The notes below the pieces were generated by a model that saw only the letters and a program-made list of their open reading frames with translations, was not told the origin of the DNA and ran no database searches. Positions 57,094 through 64,000 of a DNA stretch of 64,000 nt are shown here, in pieces. The position numbers and the translations under genes were made by a program. Positions within the stretch are counted from its first letter, which is position 1. Each line of letters starts with the position of its first letter. The DNA comes from Streptomyces verrucosisporus (lineage in GTDB: Bacteria > Actinomycetota > Actinomycetes > Streptomycetales > Streptomycetaceae). The stretch covers positions 42,705-106,704 of the forward strand of contig NZ_JADEYH010000021.1 in the NCBI RefSeq assembly GCF_017114865.1, given 5' to 3'.

Positions 57094-58005
57094 TCAGACC
57101 CCCACGGGCTTGGCGTACCGCGGCCTGAGCCCCTCCAGCAGGATGTCGAGCAGCCGCACCGAGGCCGCGGCCTGCTGCATCGCGTTCGGCAGGGACGGCG
57201 CCGCCGTGGCTATCACCAGCAGTATGTCCGCGACCGTCACATCGGACCTCAGCTCACCGGCGACCTGCGCCCGCTCCACCAAGCGCCCGACGACATCGAG
57301 CAGTTCACAGACACCCGCGTCGTCCTCGGCGTTTCCGGCGTTCTCGTTCTCCCCGGTGCTCCCGGTGCTCCCGGTGCTCCCGGCGTTCTCCCGCTCCTGG
57401 CCGGCCCGGCCGTCCACCAGCCGCAGCCCGGCCTGCCCGTGCCCACCGCCCTGCGGCGTACGCTCTCCCCCCGGGCCGGCGCCCATGTCCTCGGCGGCCC
57501 CGCCCGGCCCGTCGGCGAACGACCCGACCCGCAGTATTCGAGGCGGCAGCAGCCGCCCGGCACCCGAATCCACCGAGGTGCGCAGGAACCGGGAGAGCGC
57601 CGACCACGGCTCCTCCTCCTGCCCCAGCGCCTCTCTGGCCTGCTCGGTCAGCCGCGCCGTCTCCTCCTGCGCTATGCGCCGCACCAGTACGTCCTTGCTG
57701 GGGAAGCGCCGGTAGACCGTACCGACCCCGACCCGCGCCCGGCGCGCGACGTCCTCCATCGGAGCGCCGTAGCCCAGCTCGCCGAAGACCTCGCGGGCGG
57801 CGCGCAGTACATGCTCCAGATTGCGCTGGGCGTCGACCCGCAGCGGAGTCGTACGCCTGCTCCCCCTGACGCTCCCCCCGTCGGCCGCGCGCGTGGCCCC
57901 GTGGCCTCCGCCCGCCCCGCTCACCGGGCCCGCCCCACCGTCCGAGGAAGAGTCGGCGATGACGGCGGTAGCCCAGCGAGAGCCCTGAATGCCCTGAATA
58001 TGCAT
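57094..58005 (-). CDS. TetR-family regulator with low-complexity insert
   Basis: A 303-residue TetR protein. The helix-turn-helix is at about 85-130 (AAREVFGELGYGAPMEDVAR, then RARVGVGTVYRRFPSKDVL). The ligand domain (135-300) is interrupted near 195-235 by a Gly/Gln/Glu insert ending in (GST)3 and encoded by a tandem repeat at 57350-57385. The 80-residue N-terminal extension is also low in complexity. GGGGGA lies eight bases before the ATG at 58005. It is divergent from ndh. Confidence 0.88.
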   Translation of the reverse strand: MHIQGIQGSRWATAVIADSSSDGGAGPVSGAGGGHGATRAADGGSVRGSRRTTPLRVDAQRNLEHVLRAAREVFGELGYGAPMEDVARRARVGVGTVYRRFPSKDVLVRRIAQEETARLTEQAREALGQEEEPWSALSRFLRTSVDSGAGRLLPPRILRVGSFADGPGGAAEDMGAGPGGERTPQGGGHGQAGLRLVDGRAGQERENAGSTGSTGSTGENENAGNAEDDAGVCELLDVVGRLVERAQVAGELRSDVTVADILLVIATAAPSLPNAMQQAAASVRLLDILLEGLRPRYAKPVGV

Positions 58006-58335
58006 GTTGTATTCCCCCGGTTGTATGGCAGCCTCCCCCCGGAGGCCCCCCACCCTCTGCCGCCGGGACACGGTCACGGCTCCGCCCGGCGTGCTACGAA
58101 CATAGTTGAGCCCCGGTCACGAGAGAAGAGAGATGTTCCGCCACCTCCGCCCTCGATCGGAGTACGCCCTCCGTCCCCCCTTCCGCCCCCCCTCCGGGCA
58201 CCCCTCACACCCCCTCTGAACTGCTCCTTCCTTCCGCCCGCGGCGAATTCACGAGCCCGGGCCGCAGCCTTCCGCCGGTCATACGTTTCCCAGGACCTGT
58301 GGACAAACGTCCGCCCGCGGGTGCGTCATGGACGG
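58006..58335. other. Intergenic region TetR / NADH dehydrogenase
   Basis: 330 bp, C-rich on the plus strand, without a gene. No Rex or TetR operator is clear; a GGTCACG and a GTGACCGG stretch lie near 58065-58125. No riboswitch was recognised. Confidence 0.5.
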
Positions 58336-59736
58336 GTGACGAAGGAACCCGCGCGCATTCTCGTGGTCGGCGGCGGCTACGTCGGCATGTACACCGCCCT
58401 GCGCCTCCAGCGGCGCCTGAAGCACGAACTGAGACGCGCGCGGGAAGGCGGCGGGGGCGTACAGGTCACCGTGCTCGCCCCCGACCCCTACATGACCTAC
58501 CAGCCCTTCCTGCCGGAGGCGGCGGCCGGCTCCATCTCCCCGCGCCACGTCGTCGTCCCCCTGCGCCGGGTGCTGCCCCACTGCCGGATCGTCATCGGCG
58601 AGGCGAAGTCCATCGACCACGCCCTGCGCACCGCCACCGTCGAGACCCTCGCCACCGAGCACGCCGGCACCGGCCCCGTCGAGATGCCCTACGACGAACT
58701 GGTCCTCGCCCCCGGCTCGGTCTCCCGGGCCCTCCCGGTCCCCGGCCTCGCCGAGAACGGCATCGGCTTCAAGACCGTCGAGGAGGCCATCGGCCTGCGC
58801 AACCACGTCCTCGAACAGCTCGACATCGCCTCGTCCACCCGCGACCCCGCCGTCCGCGACGCCGCCCTCACCTTCGTCTTCGTCGGCGGCGGCTACGCCG
58901 GCGTCGAGGCGCTGGCCGAACTGGAGGACATGGCCCGCTACGCCTGCCGCTACTACCACAACATCCGCCCCCGGGACATGAAGTGGATCCTCGTCGAGGC
59001 CACCGGCCGCGTCCTCCCCGAGGTCGGCGAGGCCATGGGCCGCTACGCCGTGCGCGAACTGCGCGGCCGCAACGTGGACGTACGCCTGGAGACCCGGCTC
59101 GACTCCTGCGAGAACCGCGTCGCCCAGCTCAGCGACGGATCCCGCCACCCCTGCCGCACCCTCGTGTGGACCGCAGGCGTCAAGCCCCACCCCCTGCTGG
59201 AGAGGACGGGCCTCCCCCGCGACGGACGCGGCCGGCTGCGCTGCACCGCGACCCTGCGCGTCCAGGGCACCGAAAACGCCTGGTCGGCGGGCGACGCCGC
59301 GGCGGTCCCCGATCTGACGGCGGAGAAGTCCCGGGCCCGGGATGCGGGGGAGGGACCGCCCCCCGAGTGCGCGCCCAACGCCCAGCACGCCGTACGCCAG
59401 GCACGACTGCTGGCCGACAACCTGGTGGCGTCGCTGCGCGGCCGGGAACCGGCGGAGTACGAGCACTCGTACGCCGGCTCCGTCGCCTCGCTCGGCCTGC
59501 ACAAGGGCGTCGCCCATGTGTACGGCCGCAGGCTCAAGGGCTACCCTGCCTGGTTCCTGCACCGCGTGTACCACCTGAGCCGGGTGCCGACGGTCAACCG
59601 CAAGGCGCGCATCCTCGCGGAGTGGACGCTCGCCGGCCTGTTCAAACGTGAGATCGTCTCGCTCGGCTCGATGGAGCACCCGCGCGCGGAGTTCGAACTC
59701 GCCGCGGGCACCGGCCGCCACCCCGAGGGCCCCTGA
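58336..59736 (+). CDS. ndh: Type II NADH dehydrogenase (NDH-2)
   Basis: A 466-residue flavoprotein. The FAD motif is VVGGGYVGMYTALRL, and the NADH motif FVGGGYAGVEALAELEDMA. TWTAGVKP-type and AWSAGDAAAVPDL segments complete the FAD site; the C-terminal stretch KGYPAWFLHRVYHLSRVP is amphipathic and holds the protein to the membrane. It passes electrons from NADH to menaquinone without pumping protons. The GTG at 58336 has GGACGG just before it; no better start exists. Confidence 0.94.
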   Translation: MTKEPARILVVGGGYVGMYTALRLQRRLKHELRRAREGGGGVQVTVLAPDPYMTYQPFLPEAAAGSISPRHVVVPLRRVLPHCRIVIGEAKSIDHALRTATVETLATEHAGTGPVEMPYDELVLAPGSVSRALPVPGLAENGIGFKTVEEAIGLRNHVLEQLDIASSTRDPAVRDAALTFVFVGGGYAGVEALAELEDMARYACRYYHNIRPRDMKWILVEATGRVLPEVGEAMGRYAVRELRGRNVDVRLETRLDSCENRVAQLSDGSRHPCRTLVWTAGVKPHPLLERTGLPRDGRGRLRCTATLRVQGTENAWSAGDAAAVPDLTAEKSRARDAGEGPPPECAPNAQHAVRQARLLADNLVASLRGREPAEYEHSYAGSVASLGLHKGVAHVYGRRLKGYPAWFLHRVYHLSRVPTVNRKARILAEWTLAGLFKREIVSLGSMEHPRAEFELAAGTGRHPEGP

Positions 59737-59908
59737 CACCTGTCGGTGCCGTCGGTCACACTGGACGTGTGACCATGGGTGGGCCCGCGTCAGCTGAGAG
59801 TCACCGGCGGGCGCGGCCGGCGCGACGGGCCCGCGGGCACGGCATCCGCCCGTACTCGCACGCACACACCAGACACGAGAACATCGGAATCGGATCGGAC
59901 CGCACGCA

Positions 59909-61663
59909 GTGAACTTCACGCGCTGGAGCGCCCGGCTGCCCGGCACGCAGCGGCAACGACGCCTCGCCGCCAGGGCCGTACGGCGCCCGCCCGAGGCACC
60001 GGCCCCCGCCGGTGCCGTCCCGGCCGCCCGGGACGAGCACGGCGAGCCGTCCGCTGCGGACACCGGGGGAGCGGGGCAGAGAGCCGGGCAGGGTGCGGGA
60101 CGCGGCCTCGACGACCTGCCCGCACAGGACCTGCTCGGGCAGGTCCCCGCCCTGGTCGCCCTCGTCCACGGCCCCGACCACCGCATCGCGTTCGTCAACG
60201 ACGCCTATGCCGCGGCCTTCGGCCCCCGCGAGCCCGGCGCCCCCGCCCGCGAGGCCCTGCCGGAGCTGGCCGAACTCGGCCTTCTCCCGCTGATGGACCA
60301 GGTCCTGCGCAGCGGCAGGCCCCGCACGGTCAAGTCCCGCCGGGTGGAGGGCCGCTTGGGAGTGCGGGGAGACAGGAGTCCCAGAGCCGTCGGCGGCGGC
60401 ACGCGCCCGGGCTACTACACCTTCACCTGCACCCCCGTCGAGCTGAAGGGCGCCGGAGCGCGGCGCGGCGTCCTCGTCTTCGCCGCCGAGGTGACCGACC
60501 AGGTCGAGGTGGCCGAACGGCTGCGAGTCAGCGAGCGCCGGCAGCGCGAGGCGGCCGTCACCCTCCAGCGCAGCCTGCTCCCGCAGCAACTGGAGCAGCC
60601 CGACGACCTGCGGGTGGCCGCCACGTACCGCCCGGGCGGCACCGACGCGGCGGTCGGCGGCGACTGGTACGACGTCATCACCCTGGGCGCGGGCCGTACC
60701 GCTCTGGTCATCGGCGACGTGATGGGCCGCGGGGTGCGGGCGGCCGCCGTCATGGGACAGCTGCGCACGGCCGTACGCGCGTACGCCCGGCTGGACCTGC
60801 CGCCCCACGAGGTACTCCAGCTCCTCGACGGGCTCGCCGCCGAGATCGACCCGAACCAGATCGCCACCTGCCTCTACGCCGTCCACGACCCCAACGAGGG
60901 CCGCCTGGCGTACGCGTCCGCCGGCCACCTGCCGATCCTCGTCCGGGACCCGGACGGCACGGTCCACCGCACCGACGAGTCCACCGGCCCGCCCCTGGGC
61001 ACCGGCGGCTGGCTGCACACCTCCGCCTCCGTCCCCTTCGGAGAGGGCTCGGCCGCCGTCCTCTACACCGACGGCCTGGTCGAGCGGCGCGACGCCGACA
61101 TCGACCAGGGCATCGAGGCGCTGGAGGAGGCCTTCGCCGGAGCGACCGGCAGCCCCCAGGTCGTCTGCGACCGGCTCCTGCGTGCCATGGGCATCACCGC
61201 CGAGCACGACGACGACGTCGCGCTCCTGGCCCTCCAGCACCCGGTCCGCACCGGCCACGACGCGGAGCTGTTCCACAACGCCGCACTTGATCTCCTGGGA
61301 GGGGTCGAGGCCGCCCCGCGCGCCCGCGCCTTCGCCTCGGGGGTCCTGACGAGCTGGCGGTTCCCCCGGGAGCTGCACGATCTGGGCGTGCTGGCCGCCA
61401 GCGAACTGGTGGCCAACTCCCTCCAGCACGGCACCCCGCCGATGTGCCTGCGCCTGCGCCGCACCGACCGCCGCCTGATCGTCGAGGTGACCGACGGCGA
61501 CGACCACCTCCCCCGCCGCCGCCGGGCCGAACCGGTGGACGAGAGCGGCCGGGGGATCTCCATCGTCGCCACCATCGCCTCCGCCTGGGGATCGCGCCGC
61601 ACCCCGGGCGGCGGAAAGGCGGTGTGGTGCGAGTTCGCGCTTCCGCAGGCCGTACCGCGCTAG
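59909..61663 (+). CDS. PAS-PP2C phosphatase with C-terminal HATPase domain
   Basis: A 584-residue cytosolic signalling protein. Residues 80-210 are a PAS-like sensor (LVALVHGPDHRIAFVNDAYA). Residues 225-440 are the SpoIIE phosphatase (VGGDWYDVITLGAGRTALVI, GDVMGRGVRAAAVMGQLR, ASAGHLPIL, YTDGLVERRDADI). Residues 460-580 are a RsbW-like ATPase (ASELVANSLQHGTPP, GRGISIVATIASAWG). Phosphatase and kinase-like parts in one chain are typical of Streptomyces regulators of anti-sigma antagonists. The start is GTG. Its targets are not in this window. Confidence 0.93.
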   Translation: MNFTRWSARLPGTQRQRRLAARAVRRPPEAPAPAGAVPAARDEHGEPSAADTGGAGQRAGQGAGRGLDDLPAQDLLGQVPALVALVHGPDHRIAFVNDAYAAAFGPREPGAPAREALPELAELGLLPLMDQVLRSGRPRTVKSRRVEGRLGVRGDRSPRAVGGGTRPGYYTFTCTPVELKGAGARRGVLVFAAEVTDQVEVAERLRVSERRQREAAVTLQRSLLPQQLEQPDDLRVAATYRPGGTDAAVGGDWYDVITLGAGRTALVIGDVMGRGVRAAAVMGQLRTAVRAYARLDLPPHEVLQLLDGLAAEIDPNQIATCLYAVHDPNEGRLAYASAGHLPILVRDPDGTVHRTDESTGPPLGTGGWLHTSASVPFGEGSAAVLYTDGLVERRDADIDQGIEALEEAFAGATGSPQVVCDRLLRAMGITAEHDDDVALLALQHPVRTGHDAELFHNAALDLLGGVEAAPRARAFASGVLTSWRFPRELHDLGVLAASELVANSLQHGTPPMCLRLRRTDRRLIVEVTDGDDHLPRRRRAEPVDESGRGISIVATIASAWGSRRTPGGGKAVWCEFALPQAVPR

Positions 61664-61705
61664 CCGGCCCGCGTCAGCCGTCCCGCGCCGACCGGTCCGG
61701 ACGGA

Positions 61706-63007
61706 TCAGGCGGCCCGCACGGGCTCGGCGGACCGGGCCGGCACCGAGGCGGCGACCACCAGGGACGCCCTCAGCGGATTGTCCTGCTCGGCGGTCAGCC
61801 TGCGGCCCAGCAGCAGGGCCAGCACGGTCACACCGAGCGAACACAGCACCAGCATCACGATGTACGGCCCGTGCAGCGTGGCCCCCATCGGCCCGCCCAC
61901 CGCCGGGCCGATCGCCAGCGCCAGCTGCTTCACCAGGGCGAAGGCGGAGTTGTACCGTCCGACCATCCGGGCCGGAGCCAGATCCGCCACCAGCGGCGCC
62001 ACGGTCGGCGAGAGCATCGCCTCGCCCAGCCCGAACAGCGCGTACGTGGAGATGATCGCCGCGACGGCCAGCGCATGGCGGTCGGCCACCAGTCCGGACG
62101 CCCCGGCTGCCAGCCACGCCACCGTCCAGATCAGCCCGACCAGTGCGATCACCCGGCTGCGCCGCCGCCGTTCCACCACCCTGAGCACGACGAACTGCGC
62201 CAGCACGATCACGGCCGTGTTCGCGGCGAGCGCGATGCCCAGCGTCGCCGGGGAGATCCGCGATGCCTCGACCGCGTAGGCCGAGAGCCCGGACTCGAAC
62301 TGCCCGTAGCAGGCGAAGAACATCACGAAGCCGAGCGCGGAGAGCGTCACCATCGCCCGGTCGGACAGCAGCTCCCGCCAGCCGCCCCGGGCCGCGGCGC
62401 CGCCTTCGCCGCCGTGGGCGGAACACTCGACGCGTGACCCGCCCGGCAGCCGCACCGTCGCCACGGTCGCGCCCAGGACCAGGTACATCGCCGACTCGAT
62501 CCCGAACAGCAGCAGGAACGACGAAGGCCGTTCGGTGTCCACGACCAGGCCGCCCAGCAGTCCGCCGACGCCGAGCCCGAGGTTGTTGAGGAAGAACTGC
62601 GTGGCGAAGGCACGTGAGCGCGTCGCCGTGGTGGAGGACCACACGATCATCGTGGCGAGCGCGGGCTGGATCACCGAAAGGCCCGCACCGAAGACGGCGG
62701 CGGACACGTACATCGCCGCCACGCCCTCCGAGAAGGCGATGCCGAGCGAACCGGCGGAGGCCAGGGCCGTTCCCGCGACGGCGACGGGCAGTGGACCGCG
62801 ACGGTCGATCACCCGCCCGGTGAAGGGCAGCACCACCAGCGCGGCCACGGCGAAGAGCGCGAGCACCGTCCCGGCGGTGCCCGCTCCCAGATTCCGCACC
62901 TGGGCCACGTAGATGAACATGAACGGGACGGTGAAGCCGTTGCCGAACGCGCTCAGCGCGTTCCCCGTCTGGATCCGGCGCAGCGCGGCGCCCCTCGCGG
63001 TGGTCAC
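61706..63007 (-). CDS. MFS transporter
   Basis: A 433-residue transporter of the major facilitator family with twelve helices. The start RRIQTGNALSAFGNGFTVPF, the loop GRVIDRRGPLPVA (motif A) and the second-half loop VVERRRRSRVIALVG are clear. It probably exports small toxic or antibiotic molecules. It is divergent from the marR gene and shares its operators. Starts at GTG 63013 or 63007 are both possible. Confidence 0.92.
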   Translation of the reverse strand: MTTARGAALRRIQTGNALSAFGNGFTVPFMFIYVAQVRNLGAGTAGTVLALFAVAALVVLPFTGRVIDRRGPLPVAVAGTALASAGSLGIAFSEGVAAMYVSAAVFGAGLSVIQPALATMIVWSSTTATRSRAFATQFFLNNLGLGVGGLLGGLVVDTERPSSFLLLFGIESAMYLVLGATVATVRLPGGSRVECSAHGGEGGAAARGGWRELLSDRAMVTLSALGFVMFFACYGQFESGLSAYAVEASRISPATLGIALAANTAVIVLAQFVVLRVVERRRRSRVIALVGLIWTVAWLAAGASGLVADRHALAVAAIISTYALFGLGEAMLSPTVAPLVADLAPARMVGRYNSAFALVKQLALAIGPAVGGPMGATLHGPYIVMLVLCSLGVTVLALLLGRRLTAEQDNPLRASLVVAASVPARSAEPVRAA

Positions 63008-63086
63008 ACTCACCTGCCTCTGAGTCCGGTGCCGTCCGGGCACACATGGGTGGAACACATGGAATGGGGGAGAAGCCCGAAGAGAG

Positions 63087-63139
63087 ACTTCGAAGCTAAA
63101 GTTCGATACTAAAGAGTACACAGACGAAGACTTCGAAGC
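63087..63139. promoter_or_regulatory. Repeated ACTTCGAAGC operators of the MarR/MFS pair
   Basis: The 10-mer ACTTCGAAGC occurs at 63087-63096 and 63130-63139 in an AT-rich divergent promoter region; each contains the palindrome CTTCGAAG, and GTTCG half-sites follow both. Two sites 43 bp apart fit binding by MarR dimers. Confidence 0.6.
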
Positions 63140-63167
63140 GAACGAGTTCATGCCATACTCCGGTCCC

Positions 63168-63725
63168 ATGCCTGATCACCCCCCCTCGGACCAGGACAGC
63201 GGCCCCACGCTCGACGAGCAGATCGCCATCTACCAGCGCGAGTACGGTGAGCTGGACCCCCAGGTGGAGAAGATCGTCAACGCGCTCAGCCGCCTCGACC
63301 GGCGCATGAGCGTCGCCTACGGACGCCAGCTCGCCACCCTCGGCCTCAACCACGCCGAATGGGAGGTGCTGAAGGAGCTGGTGATGGCGGGCAGGCCCTA
63401 CCGCCTGGGCCCGGGCGCCCTCGCCAAACGGCTGGGGCTCACCCCCGCCGCCATGACCCACCGCATCGACCGCATGGCGACCACCGGCCTGGTCACCCGG
63501 GAGCGCGACGAGAACAACCGCGTACGGGTGATCGTCGAGCTGACCGACGACGGCCGCGAGAAATGGCTCCAGGTGATGCGGATGGCCTCGGTCTTCGAGG
63601 AGGACCTGCTCCAGGACCTGTCCGGCGAGGAGCGCGTCACCCTGGGAGAGCTGCTGACACGCCTGCTGCGCCGGGTGGAGGACACCCAGCCGGACGCCGG
63701 CGGCCGGCTCAGCGACCTGGACTGA
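63168..63725 (+). CDS. MarR-family regulator
   Basis: A 185-residue regulator with the MarR winged helix at about 60-145 (HAEWEVLKELVMAGRPYRLG, LAKRLGLTPAAMTHRIDRMA, and the wing GLVTRERDENNRVRVIVELTDDG). It is likely to repress the MFS gene and itself. ATG at 63168 is preferred; an ATG at 63150 is also in frame. It ends in the first base of a long hairpin. Confidence 0.92.
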   Translation: MPDHPPSDQDSGPTLDEQIAIYQREYGELDPQVEKIVNALSRLDRRMSVAYGRQLATLGLNHAEWEVLKELVMAGRPYRLGPGALAKRLGLTPAAMTHRIDRMATTGLVTRERDENNRVRVIVELTDDGREKWLQVMRMASVFEEDLLQDLSGEERVTLGELLTRLLRRVEDTQPDAGGRLSDLD

Positions 63726-63790
63726 CCGGCTGTCAAGCGGCTCCCACGCCGACCGGCTGAAGGGGGCGTGGGAGTCGCTTGACAGCCGGT
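63725..63790. terminator. Very long hairpin after marR
   Basis: 26-bp arms (63725-63750 with 63765-63790) with one G-T position and a 14-base loop, starting at the last base of the marR stop codon. It is long for a simple terminator. Confidence 0.7.
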
Positions 63791-64000
63791 GGAGCGATCC
63801 GTAAGGTTCTCCGAGTTGCCAGGGAGCCGGAACGGTTCTCCGGGCAGCTCTTCTGTCGCCTTCGGCGGCGACCACTCACTTGGTGTGAATCCCTTCCGGG
63901 GGTGGATTGCGGCGTGCCGCAATTCCGGTCCGGGTGGCTCGATTAGGAGCCGGACGGGAAATCCGCTACGGTGGTGGAAGCGCCGGAAACGGCGCGGAAG
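63791..64000. other. Right edge without a recognised gene
   Basis: 210 bp with two direct copies of GGTTCTCCG and a GCGCCG/CGGCGC pair near the end. A TACGGT hexamer near 63967 may be a promoter element for a gene past the edge. Confidence 0.3.

Noticed and set aside
58006..58335. Rex operator before ndh
   Set aside because: No TTGTGAA-type palindrome is present.

Overview
The window is chromosomal DNA of a Streptomyces. GC is near 72 percent, with strong third-position GC bias. It carries bldC, an Lsr2-family gene, lsr2-style and DUF397/XRE regulators and several SpoIIE-type phosphatases. The order purS-purQ-purL ... purF-purM - DUF3073 - valine dehydrogenase - bldC - hrpA matches, as far as I remember it, the core-chromosome block around SCO4076 to SCO4122 of S. 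coelicolor. No window-wide genomic island is seen. Two patches stand out: an IS/gene graveyard at about 6.8-9.6 kb and a low-GC restriction-like gene at 45.6-46.9 kb.

Layout. 1-2.4 kb: a sensor kinase (cut by the window edge) with an ABC-2 exporter, all on the minus strand. 2.5-2.8 kb: two tRNA-Gly genes, one with an abnormal core. 2.9-13.4 kb: lsrL-like gene, then purS-purQ-purL and purF-purM, with decayed genes and transposase scraps between the two purine groups. 13.4-18.2 kb: DUF3073, valine dehydrogenase, a conserved hypothetical, bldC with a long leader, DUF6274 and tRNA-Asp. 18.4-26.5 kb: hrpA, a membrane protein, a DUF2087 protein, a tRNA-Glu/Asp/Phe cluster and a membrane metallophosphoesterase. 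26.6-33.3 kb: zincin plus a crcB pair, a lipoprotein, a DEAD-box RNA helicase whose start codon lies in a hairpin stem, and a secreted LamG protein. 33.4-39.3 kb: tRNA-Lys, small stress-type membrane proteins, an APC permease, a membrane PP2C phosphatase and an M23 peptidase preceded by a c-di-AMP (ydaO-type) riboswitch.

39.4-46.8 kb: a monooxygenase behind a SoxR-like box, a WYL regulator divergent from an epoxide hydrolase, glutathione peroxidase, and a DUF397/XRE pair divergent from an anti-sigma-like ATPase and an unknown protein, followed by an MrcB-domain nuclease of low GC. 46.9-54.7 kb: trmB, a SAM methyltransferase, an L-2-hydroxyglutarate oxidase, a sporulation-associated regulator and an asparagine-synthase-like protein with an altered PP-loop. 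54.9-63.8 kb: an ECF sigma factor fused to an anti-sigma zinc finger, a membrane helix and a carbohydrate-binding (NPCBM) domain, then a TetR regulator, a type II NADH dehydrogenase, a PAS-PP2C-ATPase signalling protein and a MarR/MFS divergent pair.

The genes worth most attention are the atypical tRNA-Gly(UCC), the helicase start-codon hairpin, the SoxR-like box, the sigma/NPCBM fusion, the PP-loop variant and the MrcB-nuclease island. All functional calls rest on reading motifs and remembered families; nothing was searched.
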